Shown one piece after another: positions 26,081 to 33,991 of a stretch of DNA of 64,000 nucleotides. The stretch spans positions 682,001 to 746,000 of the forward strand of contig NZ_CP051302.1 in the NCBI RefSeq assembly GCF_024181405.1, written 5' to 3'. Within the stretch, counting starts at the first letter, position 1, and each line of letters begins with the position of its first letter. The stretch comes from Treponema denticola. Lineage in GTDB: Bacteria; Spirochaetota; Spirochaetia; Treponematales; Treponemataceae. Made by a program: the position numbers and the translations under genes. The notes under the pieces are model-generated. The model made no database searches and had not been told where the DNA came from. It saw only the letters and a program-made list of their open reading frames with translations.

Positions 26081-26109
26081 ATTATATCACAAAGAGATAA
26101 ATATGTATA
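26081..26109 (-). promoter_or_regulatory. Promoter of the CPBP gene, divergent to the PilZ gene
   Basis: Minus strand TATACA (26104-26109), 17-base spacer, TATAAT (26081-26086), ten bases before the ATG. The -35 lies over the PilZ gene start, so the two start regions overlap. The -35 match is only four of six. Confidence 0.45.
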
Positions 26110-27257
26110 TTCTTGTAGTTTTTATTATTGTGTTTCTTTTATTTACGGCTTTCTCGTTTACTCTTCCGGGGAGACGGTTTTTGGATTTAATCCGTTTTTT
26201 TACCGAAGGGAAAGACAGGGGCTTTTTATTTTCTAATCTTTTATTGTTGTGGCGGACAGCCAATTATGTAGGTCTTGAAGATAAAACCCGTCTTTTTTGG
26301 TCGGTTCCGGCCTTAGATGAATGCATACGCTTTATTGCCCGTCAGGTTGAAAATAAGCTGGATGCCGATGTTTCTCAAAAAATGCAAATTTTACTTAACA
26401 AACTCTATGATTACCGCACAAAAATTGAATTGGAAGAAGTTCAAAAAAAACGAAGAATTGAATCAACTCATGAAATTTATATCGGCCAAATTTGTATTAT
26501 CTTTGTGCCGCGAGAAACAACCGTTTACGGCAAACTTATGGCAAATACAAAGAATGAGCTTGTGTTTGCCCTCTTTGATGCATCTGCAGAAAGAGCCGAA
26601 AAAGTTAATTGGCAAAATAAGGCTGTAAGGGTTTATTTTTGGAAACAAAATGATGCAGGATATGTCTTTAGTTCTGAAGCCGTCAAGGCAAAAAAAATAG
26701 AGGACCGCATAGAAATTTATATTAAACATTCAAAAAAAATTGTTCGTACACAAAAAAGAAAATCGGTTAGAGCTTCATGCGATGTTGAAGGCTTGATGTT
26801 TCCTCTTAGGGCAGGAGATCCTTATAATTCCGATTATGAAACTCATGGCGGAGTAAAATCAAACATAAAGGACATATCGGAAGACGGAGCCATGTTTTTT
26901 GTAAAAGGCAAGGCTGCAAAGGGTATCCGAATGAAGCTGCAATTTAAACTAAAAAATACCGAGATTGTAATGTGCGGTAAGATTGTCCGCTTTGTTTATG
27001 ATCAACCCTTAAATAAATCGCGAGTACATTTTAAATGTGAATTTTTAGATCAAAAAATGAAAAATGTTATTTTATCATACATATATAATATAGCAACGAC
27101 CGATGATAATACCGAATTTATAAACAGTATTTTAAAAGAAGAAAATAATGATCATTCAGTGGCAGACCAAAAAATAAAAGATAACGATTTTTTGCAAGAC
27201 GGCTTAACTGACGGTCAAATGCTCTATGATTTTGCAGAAGGTAAGGGGTCTGTATGA
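26103..27257 (+). CDS. Membrane-anchored PilZ-domain (c-di-GMP-binding) protein
   Basis: 384 aa from the ATG at 26103 (AAGAGAT before it); an upstream ATG at 26076 lacks a ribosome site. One N-terminal helix (YILVVFIIVFLLFTAF) anchors it, followed by a helical region and a YcgR-N-like beta domain (about residues 120-200). The PilZ domain has R215 and R219 in RTQKR and the D257-x-S259-x-x-G262 motif in DISEDGAMFF, so c-di-GMP binding is likely. In treponemes such proteins affect motility and biofilm. It overlaps the next gene by four bases and heads the operon running to the YigZ-like gene. Confidence 0.9.
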   Translation: MYILVVFIIVFLLFTAFSFTLPGRRFLDLIRFFTEGKDRGFLFSNLLLLWRTANYVGLEDKTRLFWSVPALDECIRFIARQVENKLDADVSQKMQILLNKLYDYRTKIELEEVQKKRRIESTHEIYIGQICIIFVPRETTVYGKLMANTKNELVFALFDASAERAEKVNWQNKAVRVYFWKQNDAGYVFSSEAVKAKKIEDRIEIYIKHSKKIVRTQKRKSVRASCDVEGLMFPLRAGDPYNSDYETHGGVKSNIKDISEDGAMFFVKGKAAKGIRMKLQFKLKNTEIVMCGKIVRFVYDQPLNKSRVHFKCEFLDQKMKNVILSYIYNIATTDDNTEFINSILKEENNDHSVADQKIKDNDFLQDGLTDGQMLYDFAEGKGSV

Positions 27258-28426
27258 AAAGAATAGTTTTTGTTTTAGTTTTTATCTTTTGTGTTTTTTC
27301 TATTTTTGCTGTAGACCAAGATGAGCTTTTAAATTTGCGTAAAGATTTTATTTCTGCAGGGATAGATGTGAAGGCCGTTATTTTGCGTTCACTTTCACAA
27401 TCGGATGATAAAAGCTTAATTCCCATATATCAGGATGCGGTGGAATATGTTAAAACCTCTTATGAAATATTGCAAAATGATGACAGGCTTTTAAATATAG
27501 GTATAATTGCCGTAACCAAGCTTGGAGAGCTAAACGAATTAAAGGCCTCTGCAAGTATCCGCTACTTGTTTTCTACGGTTGAAAATGAAGATTTTCAAAT
27601 AGCCTGCTTAAAAAGTCTAAGCAAATTGGTTCAAAAAGATTCCGCCTTTACGGATTATCTGAATTCCCTTTATGATTCAGGTTTATCCGATTTACTTTCA
27701 GGCAAGGCGTCTAACGTTAATCTTCTAAGAGTCTACGCCGAAGCTCTCGGGAATTTTGCAGATCCTTCTTCTTTTGACGTCTTGATTAAAACCTTATTTT
27801 ATCCTGTAAACGATGGTTTAAAGGATACGGTAAAAACTGCATTAAATAATATTTCTTTTAATTATTTTGATGAAATTCTTGCTAAAACAATGCAAAAAAA
27901 CATACAATATATATGGACACTGTATTTATTGGCAAAAGAAAATAAGCGTATTGAGGGCCCTGAGCTTGGCAGGATTAGTGAGCTTGTAATTGATTACGGT
28001 CTTAAAAATCTAAAAGGAGCGGATCTTGAGAGTTCTGAAAACTTGATTGAAGAGACTTTACCTGTTTTATCTGCATTGAAGTGGAGTAAGGCTTCTTCGC
28101 AGGTAAACAAATTTTTTTACTATGCTCAAGGTTTGCGTAAAACGAGCCTGCGGGGCGATGAATTGCTTATTAAGATAATCGATTGTATGGGAAATTTAGG
28201 TACAATCGAGTGTTCTCAAAATTTGTCGATATTTTTAGGTGTGTTAAATTCGGAAACCGAAAAAACAAAGCAATACAGTGAGCCTCTAGTGCTCAGTGTG
28301 ATTACGGCTTTGAGAAAGCTTGGGGATAAAACCGCATTTGACTATCTATTGTATGTTGAATACTTAAATTATTCTGAAACGGTTAAACAAGCTTCTCGAA
28401 ATGCCATAGAGGAGTTAAAGTGGTAA
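27254..28426 (+). CDS. Secreted HEAT-like repeat protein
   Basis: 390 aa with a signal peptide of about 20 residues (MKRIVFVLVFIFCVFSIFA). The body is helical, with repeats suggestive of HEAT/Armadillo units (for example NIGIIAVTKLGELNELKASA and VITALRKLGDKTAFDYLLYV). It has no catalytic motif. It is likely a periplasmic scaffold or adaptor. It overlaps the PilZ gene at its start (ATGA) and the ComEC gene at its end by seven bases. Confidence 0.7.
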   Translation: MKRIVFVLVFIFCVFSIFAVDQDELLNLRKDFISAGIDVKAVILRSLSQSDDKSLIPIYQDAVEYVKTSYEILQNDDRLLNIGIIAVTKLGELNELKASASIRYLFSTVENEDFQIACLKSLSKLVQKDSAFTDYLNSLYDSGLSDLLSGKASNVNLLRVYAEALGNFADPSSFDVLIKTLFYPVNDGLKDTVKTALNNISFNYFDEILAKTMQKNIQYIWTLYLLAKENKRIEGPELGRISELVIDYGLKNLKGADLESSENLIEETLPVLSALKWSKASSQVNKFFYYAQGLRKTSLRGDELLIKIIDCMGNLGTIECSQNLSIFLGVLNSETEKTKQYSEPLVLSVITALRKLGDKTAFDYLLYVEYLNYSETVKQASRNAIEELKW

Positions 28427-29982
28427 ATGAAAACAGATTAACACGTAATACGTTTTTTGTATTAAAACCGATTGTAATTTCAGCCTGTGCGGCTGTTCTA
28501 TCTTTTTATTTTTTTTGTGCAATAGGAAATTATTTTAATAAATTTTTGATAAGTTCTATTTTTATTTTAAGTTTTATAATCGGTTTTATATTTAGAAAAA
28601 AGAAGTTCTTTTTTATCTTTTCAGGGCTTTTTATAGGAAGCTTTGCAGTATTGCGTTTATTTTTTATCTATGCGGAGCCTTTTTCCCTTGCCGAATTAAA
28701 TAAGGTTAAAAGCATTCAAGCCGAGCTTACGGGAGAAGCTTATCCTGCAGGTGAAAAATACTATGCTGCAAATGCTAAACTTATTTCTTTTTCGTATAAT
28801 AATGGGGCAAAATTTTCTGCAAAGGGAAATATAAAAATATTTTTTCCTTCGGATATGGTATTACAAAATAATGCTTACGGAATTTCGGTCTACAAGGTCG
28901 CCGATTCGGCGCCCTATAAGACCGGTTCAAGAAAAGAAGCTTTAGCCAATTTTTCCAAGGGCGTAATATTTGAAGCTTCGGGCCGTTTCGGAGCAAAGAA
29001 AAACGCTATGAGCCCCTTGGCTTTTTTTGGAGATAAATCCGTTCCCGAATTTTTAGGTTGGAGATCGGCCGTTTTAAGATTCAGGGCTTTTTTACGGTTT
29101 TATCTTATGCGTTTGTTGGCAGGGTGGGGGAGTGCCGGTGCCTTGCTTTTAGCCCTCCTTTCTGCAAACAGGGATTTTTTGATTCTTCCTGTTTCGGAAG
29201 CTTTTAGAAATGCAGGGCTTGCTCACGTTTTGGCCCTTTCGGGGATGCATGTTTCTTTGGTAAGCTTAACCGCCTTGCAGATGGGTTCTATATTCGGAAA
29301 AAAAAGCCTTGCGATAAAGTTTTCTCTAGTTTCCATTATCTTCTTTGTTTGGTTTGCAGGAGCTGCTCCATCTTTAAACCGAGCCCTCGGCATGATGATT
29401 TTAATTATTATAGGCAAGTCCTTAGGGCTTCAGCCTCCGATGATTTCGGTTTTATGTACAATGCTTATTTTTCATATTGCAGTAAAACCTGATGATGCCC
29501 TAAGTCTCGGCTTTATGCTTTCGTACGGAGCCTTGGCCGGAATTCTCATCTTTGGAAGTGCCGTACATGATATTCTAACCGGAAAAATCCCTCCTAAAAT
29601 ACTGGGAAGTTTTTCGGCTTCAATAGGAGCTCAAACCTTTACCGCCCCCATTGTAATAAGCAAGATAGGAGTCTTAGCACCTATAGGTATAATTGCTTCT
29701 GTCATTGTAAGCCCTCTTATATCTGCCTTTTTAATTTTAGGCCTTGCGGCAATTTTTATTTCTCTTTTATTTCCGTTTACAGGCTTTATTTTTTCTTACT
29801 TTTTAAATGCTTTTTATGATTTGATATTTTTTATTATTCGAACTTTTGCCCTTTTTCCGCTGATGACGGCAGATACTTTTTTTGCCGGCTTGACTTTTGC
29901 AATACTTCCCTTTACGGCCGGCTTAATTTGTGTGTTTTATGCCGACAGGAAATTAAAAAAGATGGAGAGTCTTTTAAAATGA
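28420..29982 (+). CDS. ComEC/Rec2-family membrane protein
   Basis: 520 aa from a GTG at 28420, with GGAG five bases before it. Membrane helices at the N terminus, an OB-like segment (about residues 90-190) and the ComEC competence domain: AHVLALSGMHVSLVSL, SLNRALGMMIL, DDALSLGFMLSYGALAGIL. The C-terminal metallo-beta-lactamase-like domain of full ComEC is absent. ComEC forms the inner-membrane DNA channel; shortened forms occur in non-transformable bacteria, so competence cannot be assumed. Its stop and the next ATG overlap as ATGA. Confidence 0.88.
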   Translation: MVNENRLTRNTFFVLKPIVISACAAVLSFYFFCAIGNYFNKFLISSIFILSFIIGFIFRKKKFFFIFSGLFIGSFAVLRLFFIYAEPFSLAELNKVKSIQAELTGEAYPAGEKYYAANAKLISFSYNNGAKFSAKGNIKIFFPSDMVLQNNAYGISVYKVADSAPYKTGSRKEALANFSKGVIFEASGRFGAKKNAMSPLAFFGDKSVPEFLGWRSAVLRFRAFLRFYLMRLLAGWGSAGALLLALLSANRDFLILPVSEAFRNAGLAHVLALSGMHVSLVSLTALQMGSIFGKKSLAIKFSLVSIIFFVWFAGAAPSLNRALGMMILIIIGKSLGLQPPMISVLCTMLIFHIAVKPDDALSLGFMLSYGALAGILIFGSAVHDILTGKIPPKILGSFSASIGAQTFTAPIVISKIGVLAPIGIIASVIVSPLISAFLILGLAAIFISLLFPFTGFIFSYFLNAFYDLIFFIIRTFALFPLMTADTFFAGLTFAILPFTAGLICVFYADRKLKKMESLLK

Positions 29983-30587
29983 AAGTTTTAATGCAGTATG
30001 CTTCAAGTGAGCTAAACGTAAAAAACTCAAGATTTTTAGCGGAAATTTTTCCTATAAATTCGGCCGCCGAAGCCAGAGAGCTTTTAAAAAGCCAAAAGGA
30101 AAAATATGAAGACTCCCGCCATGTAGTTCATGCCTTTGTAGCAGGCGAAAACGGAGAAGTCTTAGGCTGTTCCGATGACGGGGAACCTTCGGGAACGGCC
30201 GGCCGGCCGGCTCTTGCAGTGCTCAAGGGTTCAGAAATCACAAACATAATGCTTACAATTACACGCTGGTTCGGAGGAACCCTTTTGGGAACAGGCGGTT
30301 TGGTAAAAGCTTACTCGGATTCTGCAAAACTTGTTCTTCAAGAAGCTTCAACCGAAGAGCTTATCAAAAAAGAGACTTTTCAATTTGAATGCTCTTATTC
30401 CGAATGGGAAAATTTAAAGCGTCACCTTGATGAATTTTCGGTTGAACATTTAGAATTATCTTACGAAGAAAAGATAAGATTTCGAGGACAAATTCCTTTA
30501 GATAAAAAAGCACCCTTTGAAGCCTTTATTGAAAATGCTTCAAAGGGCGGTATAAGTTTAGTCTTTCCAATGTATGACAGGTTTTGA
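29979..30587 (+). CDS. yigZ: IMPACT/YigZ-family protein
   Basis: 202 aa from the ATG at 29979 (ATGA overlap with comEC). The N-terminal UPF0029/IMPACT domain has SRHVVHAFVAGENGEVLGCS, DDGEPSGTAGRPAL and TRWFGGTLLGTGGLVKAYSD. The C-terminal RWD-like domain is present. The family is linked to translation regulation, but the bacterial role is unclear. Its last 81 coding bases plus context recur as an orphan copy at 31440-31520, so the 3' end has been duplicated. Confidence 0.93.
   Translation: MKVLMQYASSELNVKNSRFLAEIFPINSAAEARELLKSQKEKYEDSRHVVHAFVAGENGEVLGCSDDGEPSGTAGRPALAVLKGSEITNIMLTITRWFGGTLLGTGGLVKAYSDSAKLVLQEASTEELIKKETFQFECSYSEWENLKRHLDEFSVEHLELSYEEKIRFRGQIPLDKKAPFEAFIENASKGGISLVFPMYDRF
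30489..30569 (+). repeat. 81-bp direct repeat, copy 1 (within yigZ 3' end)
   Basis: Matches 31440-31520 in the same orientation at 77 of 81 bases by hand alignment, without gaps. Both sides diverge abruptly. The copies are 951 bases apart and flank a minus-strand lipoprotein gene. Confidence 0.9.
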
Positions 30588-30613
30588 GAATTTGCAAATA
30601 TGCCATATAAATT

Positions 30614-31330
30614 CTATTTGGAACAGATAATTCTTACAATCGAAAATACTGCTATACAAGGCCATAATTTTTTAGAATCCAATTTTGAATTATTCACCTC
30701 AAATAGTTTATATTTATCTTTAGTAAATTCTGCATAAATTATTCCGTCTGAACTAACAATATGGAATACCTGATCTTTTGATTTAACCATCTGAATAAAC
30801 GAACTCATATTATCTTTCATTGTCGCTACGGTATACATGCTTGTTAACAGTACATAAAATTCAACGTTTTCAACAGAAAAAGTTGCAAGCTTAACCGGTA
30901 ATTCCGACTCATGTATGGATTTTTCCCAAATCGCTTGAGAACCGGATATATTGAATTTTTCAAATTTATAGATAGGCGGGAGATTTTGAATATCAACTTC
31001 TCGGATATTTTCAATTCCATAGTCTCCTTTCTTTTGCCGATAGTTAATTTGAATATCGTAAAAAATATCGTTAAGCCGGACCTGTCCTGTCCATTTCATG
31101 AGGTCTGCTTCATTTGGATAAAGAGGATCAAAGCCTAACCTAAAGTCTTCTTTTCCATTCAAAATAATATCATTAGAATCAGCAATGGCTGACTTTTTAA
31201 ATTCAATAATATTTCCGAAATATTTTGTTTCAAATGCTGTAGTATCGGTTCCATAATACTTTACTGTTATACATGATGAAAAAATAAATATTCCTAAAAA
31301 TAAAAATATAATACCTTGATTAGTTTTCAT
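30614..31330 (-). CDS. Predicted lipoprotein, unknown function
   Basis: 238 aa with a lipoprotein signal: FLFLGIFIFSSC places the lipid-modified Cys at residue 20, consistent with loose spirochaete lipoboxes. The remaining domain is beta-rich with no motif I recognise and has a hydrophobic C-terminal stretch (WPCIAVFSIVRIICSK) that may be a membrane anchor. It lies between the two copies of the 81-bp repeat, oriented against yigZ. No strong promoter was identified. Confidence 0.75.
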   Translation of the reverse strand: MKTNQGIIFLFLGIFIFSSCITVKYYGTDTTAFETKYFGNIIEFKKSAIADSNDIILNGKEDFRLGFDPLYPNEADLMKWTGQVRLNDIFYDIQINYRQKKGDYGIENIREVDIQNLPPIYKFEKFNISGSQAIWEKSIHESELPVKLATFSVENVEFYVLLTSMYTVATMKDNMSSFIQMVKSKDQVFHIVSSDGIIYAEFTKDKYKLFEVNNSKLDSKKLWPCIAVFSIVRIICSK

Positions 31331-31439
31331 TAGCTAAAACTCCTCAACGTTAATCAAAATAGGCTGCTTTTCGTTCCTAAATCGAGATTATTTAATTGAG
31401 TAAATGAGTATTTATTCCTATAATGTAACAATAAACGAT

Positions 31440-31520
31440 CAAATTCCTTTAGATAAAAAAATACCCTTTGAAGCCTTTATTGAAAATGCTTCAAAGGGCG
31501 GTATTAGGTTAGTCTTTCCA
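31440..31520 (+). repeat. 81-bp direct repeat, copy 2
   Basis: Orphan copy of the yigZ 3' end with four substitutions relative to 30489-30569. The minus-strand FecR gene ends within it (stop at 31509). Confidence 0.9.
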
Positions 31521-31532
31521 GCCTACACTTAA
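31440..31532 (+). pseudogene. Orphan C-terminal fragment of an IMPACT/YigZ gene
   Basis: The plus strand still reads QIPLDKKIPFEAFIENASKG and ends GGIRLVFPAYT before a TAA at 31530-31532. It is in frame with the C terminus of the intact yigZ protein, but has no start codon or upstream part. Only a few residues differ (A to I, S to R, M to A), so it is recent or comes from a close relative. Confidence 0.85.
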
Positions 31533-32204
31533 AAAGATTGCTGAAACTGAAGTAGCCGTGTTTATTGCGTCTTCAATGCCGGGTGATTGGTTGGTAAGCG
31601 TAGGAGAATTGGCTTCCGCTTCTGCAAGAGTTGCGACTGATGCCGGTAAAACTTCATTAGCCTTGATATTTTGAGCCGGAGTTACCATCCCTGTATCGCT
31701 TATAATAACAGAGTCGCCGATATTTACCCTTGTTTCAATTCCATCATTGTTTACATACGACCATGTTCCGCTTGTTCCGATTAAAAGACCGTCAGAACCG
31801 ATCTCTCCCGATGTTCCTCGAACGGAAGCTGTTGCAACAGGTGTTTTTACCTTAAACTCAACCTTTTTTGTTGAAGCCGGTTTTACATCGGCCTTTACGG
31901 AACCTACATTTAAGTAAACTTCCGAAGAAACGGTTTCATTCTTTTCGGCGATTTCTTCAATTGTAAGTCTTGTCATAGGTTTAACCGTAATAACGGAACC
32001 GTCAATCTTTAAAGTCAGTTCGGATTTAAACCCTGTCGAAATCATAAGTCCCGATGTTATTTTGTTTCCAGCCCTTGCAGGAATCCATTTTCCGCCTTGC
32101 TTTATTTCAGCCTTTCCCTTGACTGCAACAACCTCACCGCTAATAGCCAAAAGCGGAGTTAACATAAAGCAAACCAAACTAATAATAAGAAATACCTTTT
32201 TCAT
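31509..32204 (-). CDS. Secreted FecR-domain protein
   Basis: 231 aa with a signal peptide (MKKVFLIISLVCFMLTPLLA). The FecR domain follows: VAVKGKAEIKQGGKWIPA, GLMISTGFKSELTLKIDGS, LNVGSVKADVKP and VRGTSGEIG. FecR domains usually act in periplasmic signal transfer, but in spirochaetes single-domain secreted forms are common. No anti-sigma region or sigma factor gene is near. The final codons lie in the yigZ repeat, so this C terminus may have been created by the rearrangement. It follows a beta-barrel gene by 20 bases. Confidence 0.85.
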   Translation of the reverse strand: MKKVFLIISLVCFMLTPLLAISGEVVAVKGKAEIKQGGKWIPARAGNKITSGLMISTGFKSELTLKIDGSVITVKPMTRLTIEEIAEKNETVSSEVYLNVGSVKADVKPASTKKVEFKVKTPVATASVRGTSGEIGSDGLLIGTSGTWSYVNNDGIETRVNIGDSVIISDTGMVTPAQNIKANEVLPASVATLAEAEANSPTLTNQSPGIEDAINTATSVSAIFLSVGWKD

Positions 32205-32224
32205 CTTTTTCTCCTATAAAAATT

Positions 32225-33388
32225 TTAGAACGAAATGATGCCCTTTAATTTGAACACTGCATCAAACTTACCGTTTTTTCCCACAAACATACCTAGATCA
32301 GTACTAATGGATATATCTTGAAGTATTGTATAATTGGCAGATACATCCCACTCAAAACCGGCAAAATTGCTTCTACCCTTAGGTTGAGTTGCTGCATAAG
32401 CCATAATAGCAGCCTCCGTACTTAAAAACAAATCTTTTACAGGTTTTATGCTGCCATCTAAACTTATTTTTAATAAATCCGTAGGCTCCATAAATGTAAC
32501 CTTTGATAAATTTGAAAGCGTAAAAGATTTAAAGCTCATGTTGCCGCCTGAGAATAATTGCATTTTTAAACCTAGTTTTGAACTGTATTTTTCAAAATAG
32601 TAGTCCAGTTCTCCTGATAAAAACAAGCCTATTCCCGGATTTTTTTGATCCCTTGTCAATATGGAGGTTGATACTGAGGTAAGATAAAAAAGTCCGTTGA
32701 CTATGGGACCGTTTACCGATATTGAAATGTAATTGTTTGTTGTCTTTGGATTTTCCGTTGCAATGAACGAGTTCAAATCAAAATCGATCGCATGACGCAA
32801 TGATTGAAAAGGAACATGGAACAAAGCAGATATATGCACAAAAGACGGTGCAAGATTGTAAATTTTTGGTTGCTTCTTTGATATTGATGTTATACCGGTT
32901 GCATTGATAGGATTTACATAGGCGTTTAAAAGCCCTGTGTATCCTAGGTTAAAATATGTTGAAAAATTAGTTTTATTGTATGCTATATATACACCATCAA
33001 TGTTTTGATTTAAAATGATTGCTGTAATATCCGATATGTTATATCTTCCCGCATCAATGCTTAGACTATTATTATTATCTAAAGGAATTAGAAAACTGAA
33101 TTTCAACATATCCAAATTAACAATATGATCTAAATTCGGCTCTCCCTCAGGTTTTATAGGCTTTTTTAAATTGAACAAATATGAAGACTGAATAGCAAAA
33201 TTATAATTTCCTTCTTTATCGAGATTTTGTTTAGCCCAAAGAGACAGACTATCGAAATGAGATAGATTTGCTTTATTTTTACCAAGGTCAATGCCGAGAC
33301 CCGTTTTAAACATTCCGCCTCCTTCAAAGGCTGAAAGGTTTAATGCAACAGCTAAAAACAAAAATATAAACAATTTTACTTTTTTCAT
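32225..33388 (-). CDS. Predicted outer-membrane beta-barrel protein
   Basis: 387 aa with a signal peptide (MKKVKLFIFLFLAVALNLSA). The rest is alternating hydrophobic/polar strands and ends in LKGIISF with a C-terminal Phe, typical of outer-membrane barrels. No porin family is recognised. Twelve bases separate it from the upstream 146-aa gene and 20 from the downstream FecR gene, so the three are probably one operon transcribed from the promoter at 33880-33908. Confidence 0.75.
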   Translation of the reverse strand: MKKVKLFIFLFLAVALNLSAFEGGGMFKTGLGIDLGKNKANLSHFDSLSLWAKQNLDKEGNYNFAIQSSYLFNLKKPIKPEGEPNLDHIVNLDMLKFSFLIPLDNNNSLSIDAGRYNISDITAIILNQNIDGVYIAYNKTNFSTYFNLGYTGLLNAYVNPINATGITSISKKQPKIYNLAPSFVHISALFHVPFQSLRHAIDFDLNSFIATENPKTTNNYISISVNGPIVNGLFYLTSVSTSILTRDQKNPGIGLFLSGELDYYFEKYSSKLGLKMQLFSGGNMSFKSFTLSNLSKVTFMEPTDLLKISLDGSIKPVKDLFLSTEAAIMAYAATQPKGRSNFAGFEWDVSANYTILQDISISTDLGMFVGKNGKFDAVFKLKGIISF

Positions 33389-33400
33389 TATCTATCCTCC

Positions 33401-33841
33401 TTACTTATCTTCTTTAGGCATTATTTTGGCCAATAGATTGATTGCGGTAAACGGCGTGATATGTGAAGACGGAACCGTTTTATGGGGAATCAGCTTCATT
33501 GCTTTAAGCTGTCTAAAAGCGTAGTGCGGATTTTTTGCGATTCCGTACCATAAGCCATGCTCTATCGAAGAATACTGCAAAGCCAAATTAGAAAATTCGT
33601 CAAATCTAATAGGCTCATCATGTTTTTTGTTTTCGAACATTTTAAGACCCTTAAATTTATTAAAGGCCGTTTCATAGGAGTTCTTATCATCGACTTCTCC
33701 AATGGACGTGCCCACAAGATAGCATGCCTGTCCTATTGTTAAGGTCTTTGATGCTAAAATCTCATCCACCTTTTCTGCCGATTGAGCAAAAAGAATTGCT
33801 CCAATACCTAAATATATAAGAATTGTTGATATTCTTTTCAT
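33401..33841 (-). CDS. Small secreted protein, unknown function
   Basis: 146 aa from the ATG at 33841, which has GGGAGG four bases upstream; the longer frame up to 33889 has no ribosome site. A signal peptide (ISTILIYLGIGAILFAQS) is followed by a helical domain. The segment SKTLTIGQACYLVGTS has some resemblance to the start of an S-layer-homology repeat, but I would not assign it. It heads the operon with the beta-barrel and FecR genes and may be a periplasmic partner of them. Confidence 0.7.
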   Translation of the reverse strand: MKRISTILIYLGIGAILFAQSAEKVDEILASKTLTIGQACYLVGTSIGEVDDKNSYETAFNKFKGLKMFENKKHDEPIRFDEFSNLALQYSSIEHGLWYGIAKNPHYAFRQLKAMKLIPHKTVPSSHITPFTAINLLAKIMPKEDK

Positions 33842-33879
33842 ACAGCCTCCCTTATTTATCACAGTTTTACTTATATATA

Positions 33880-33908
33880 AGTATATCACAAAAAATAAAA
33901 AACAACAA
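33880..33908 (-). promoter_or_regulatory. Promoter of the barrel/FecR operon
   Basis: Minus strand TTGTTG (33903-33908), 17-base spacer, TATACT (33880-33885), 38 bases before the ATG at 33841. Confidence 0.5.
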
Positions 33909-33941
33909 TCGGAATATAAAAAAAATGAAATTATTTTCTTC

Positions 33942-33970
33942 TTGAAATTTTATTTTTTTTGTTGTATGGT
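33942..33970 (+). promoter_or_regulatory. Promoter of the AAA ATPase gene
   Basis: TTGAAA (33942-33947), 17-base spacer rich in T, TATGGT (33965-33970), 21 bases before the ATG at 33992. Confidence 0.45.
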
Positions 33971-33991
33971 GATTATAAGGCGGGAGGGATT

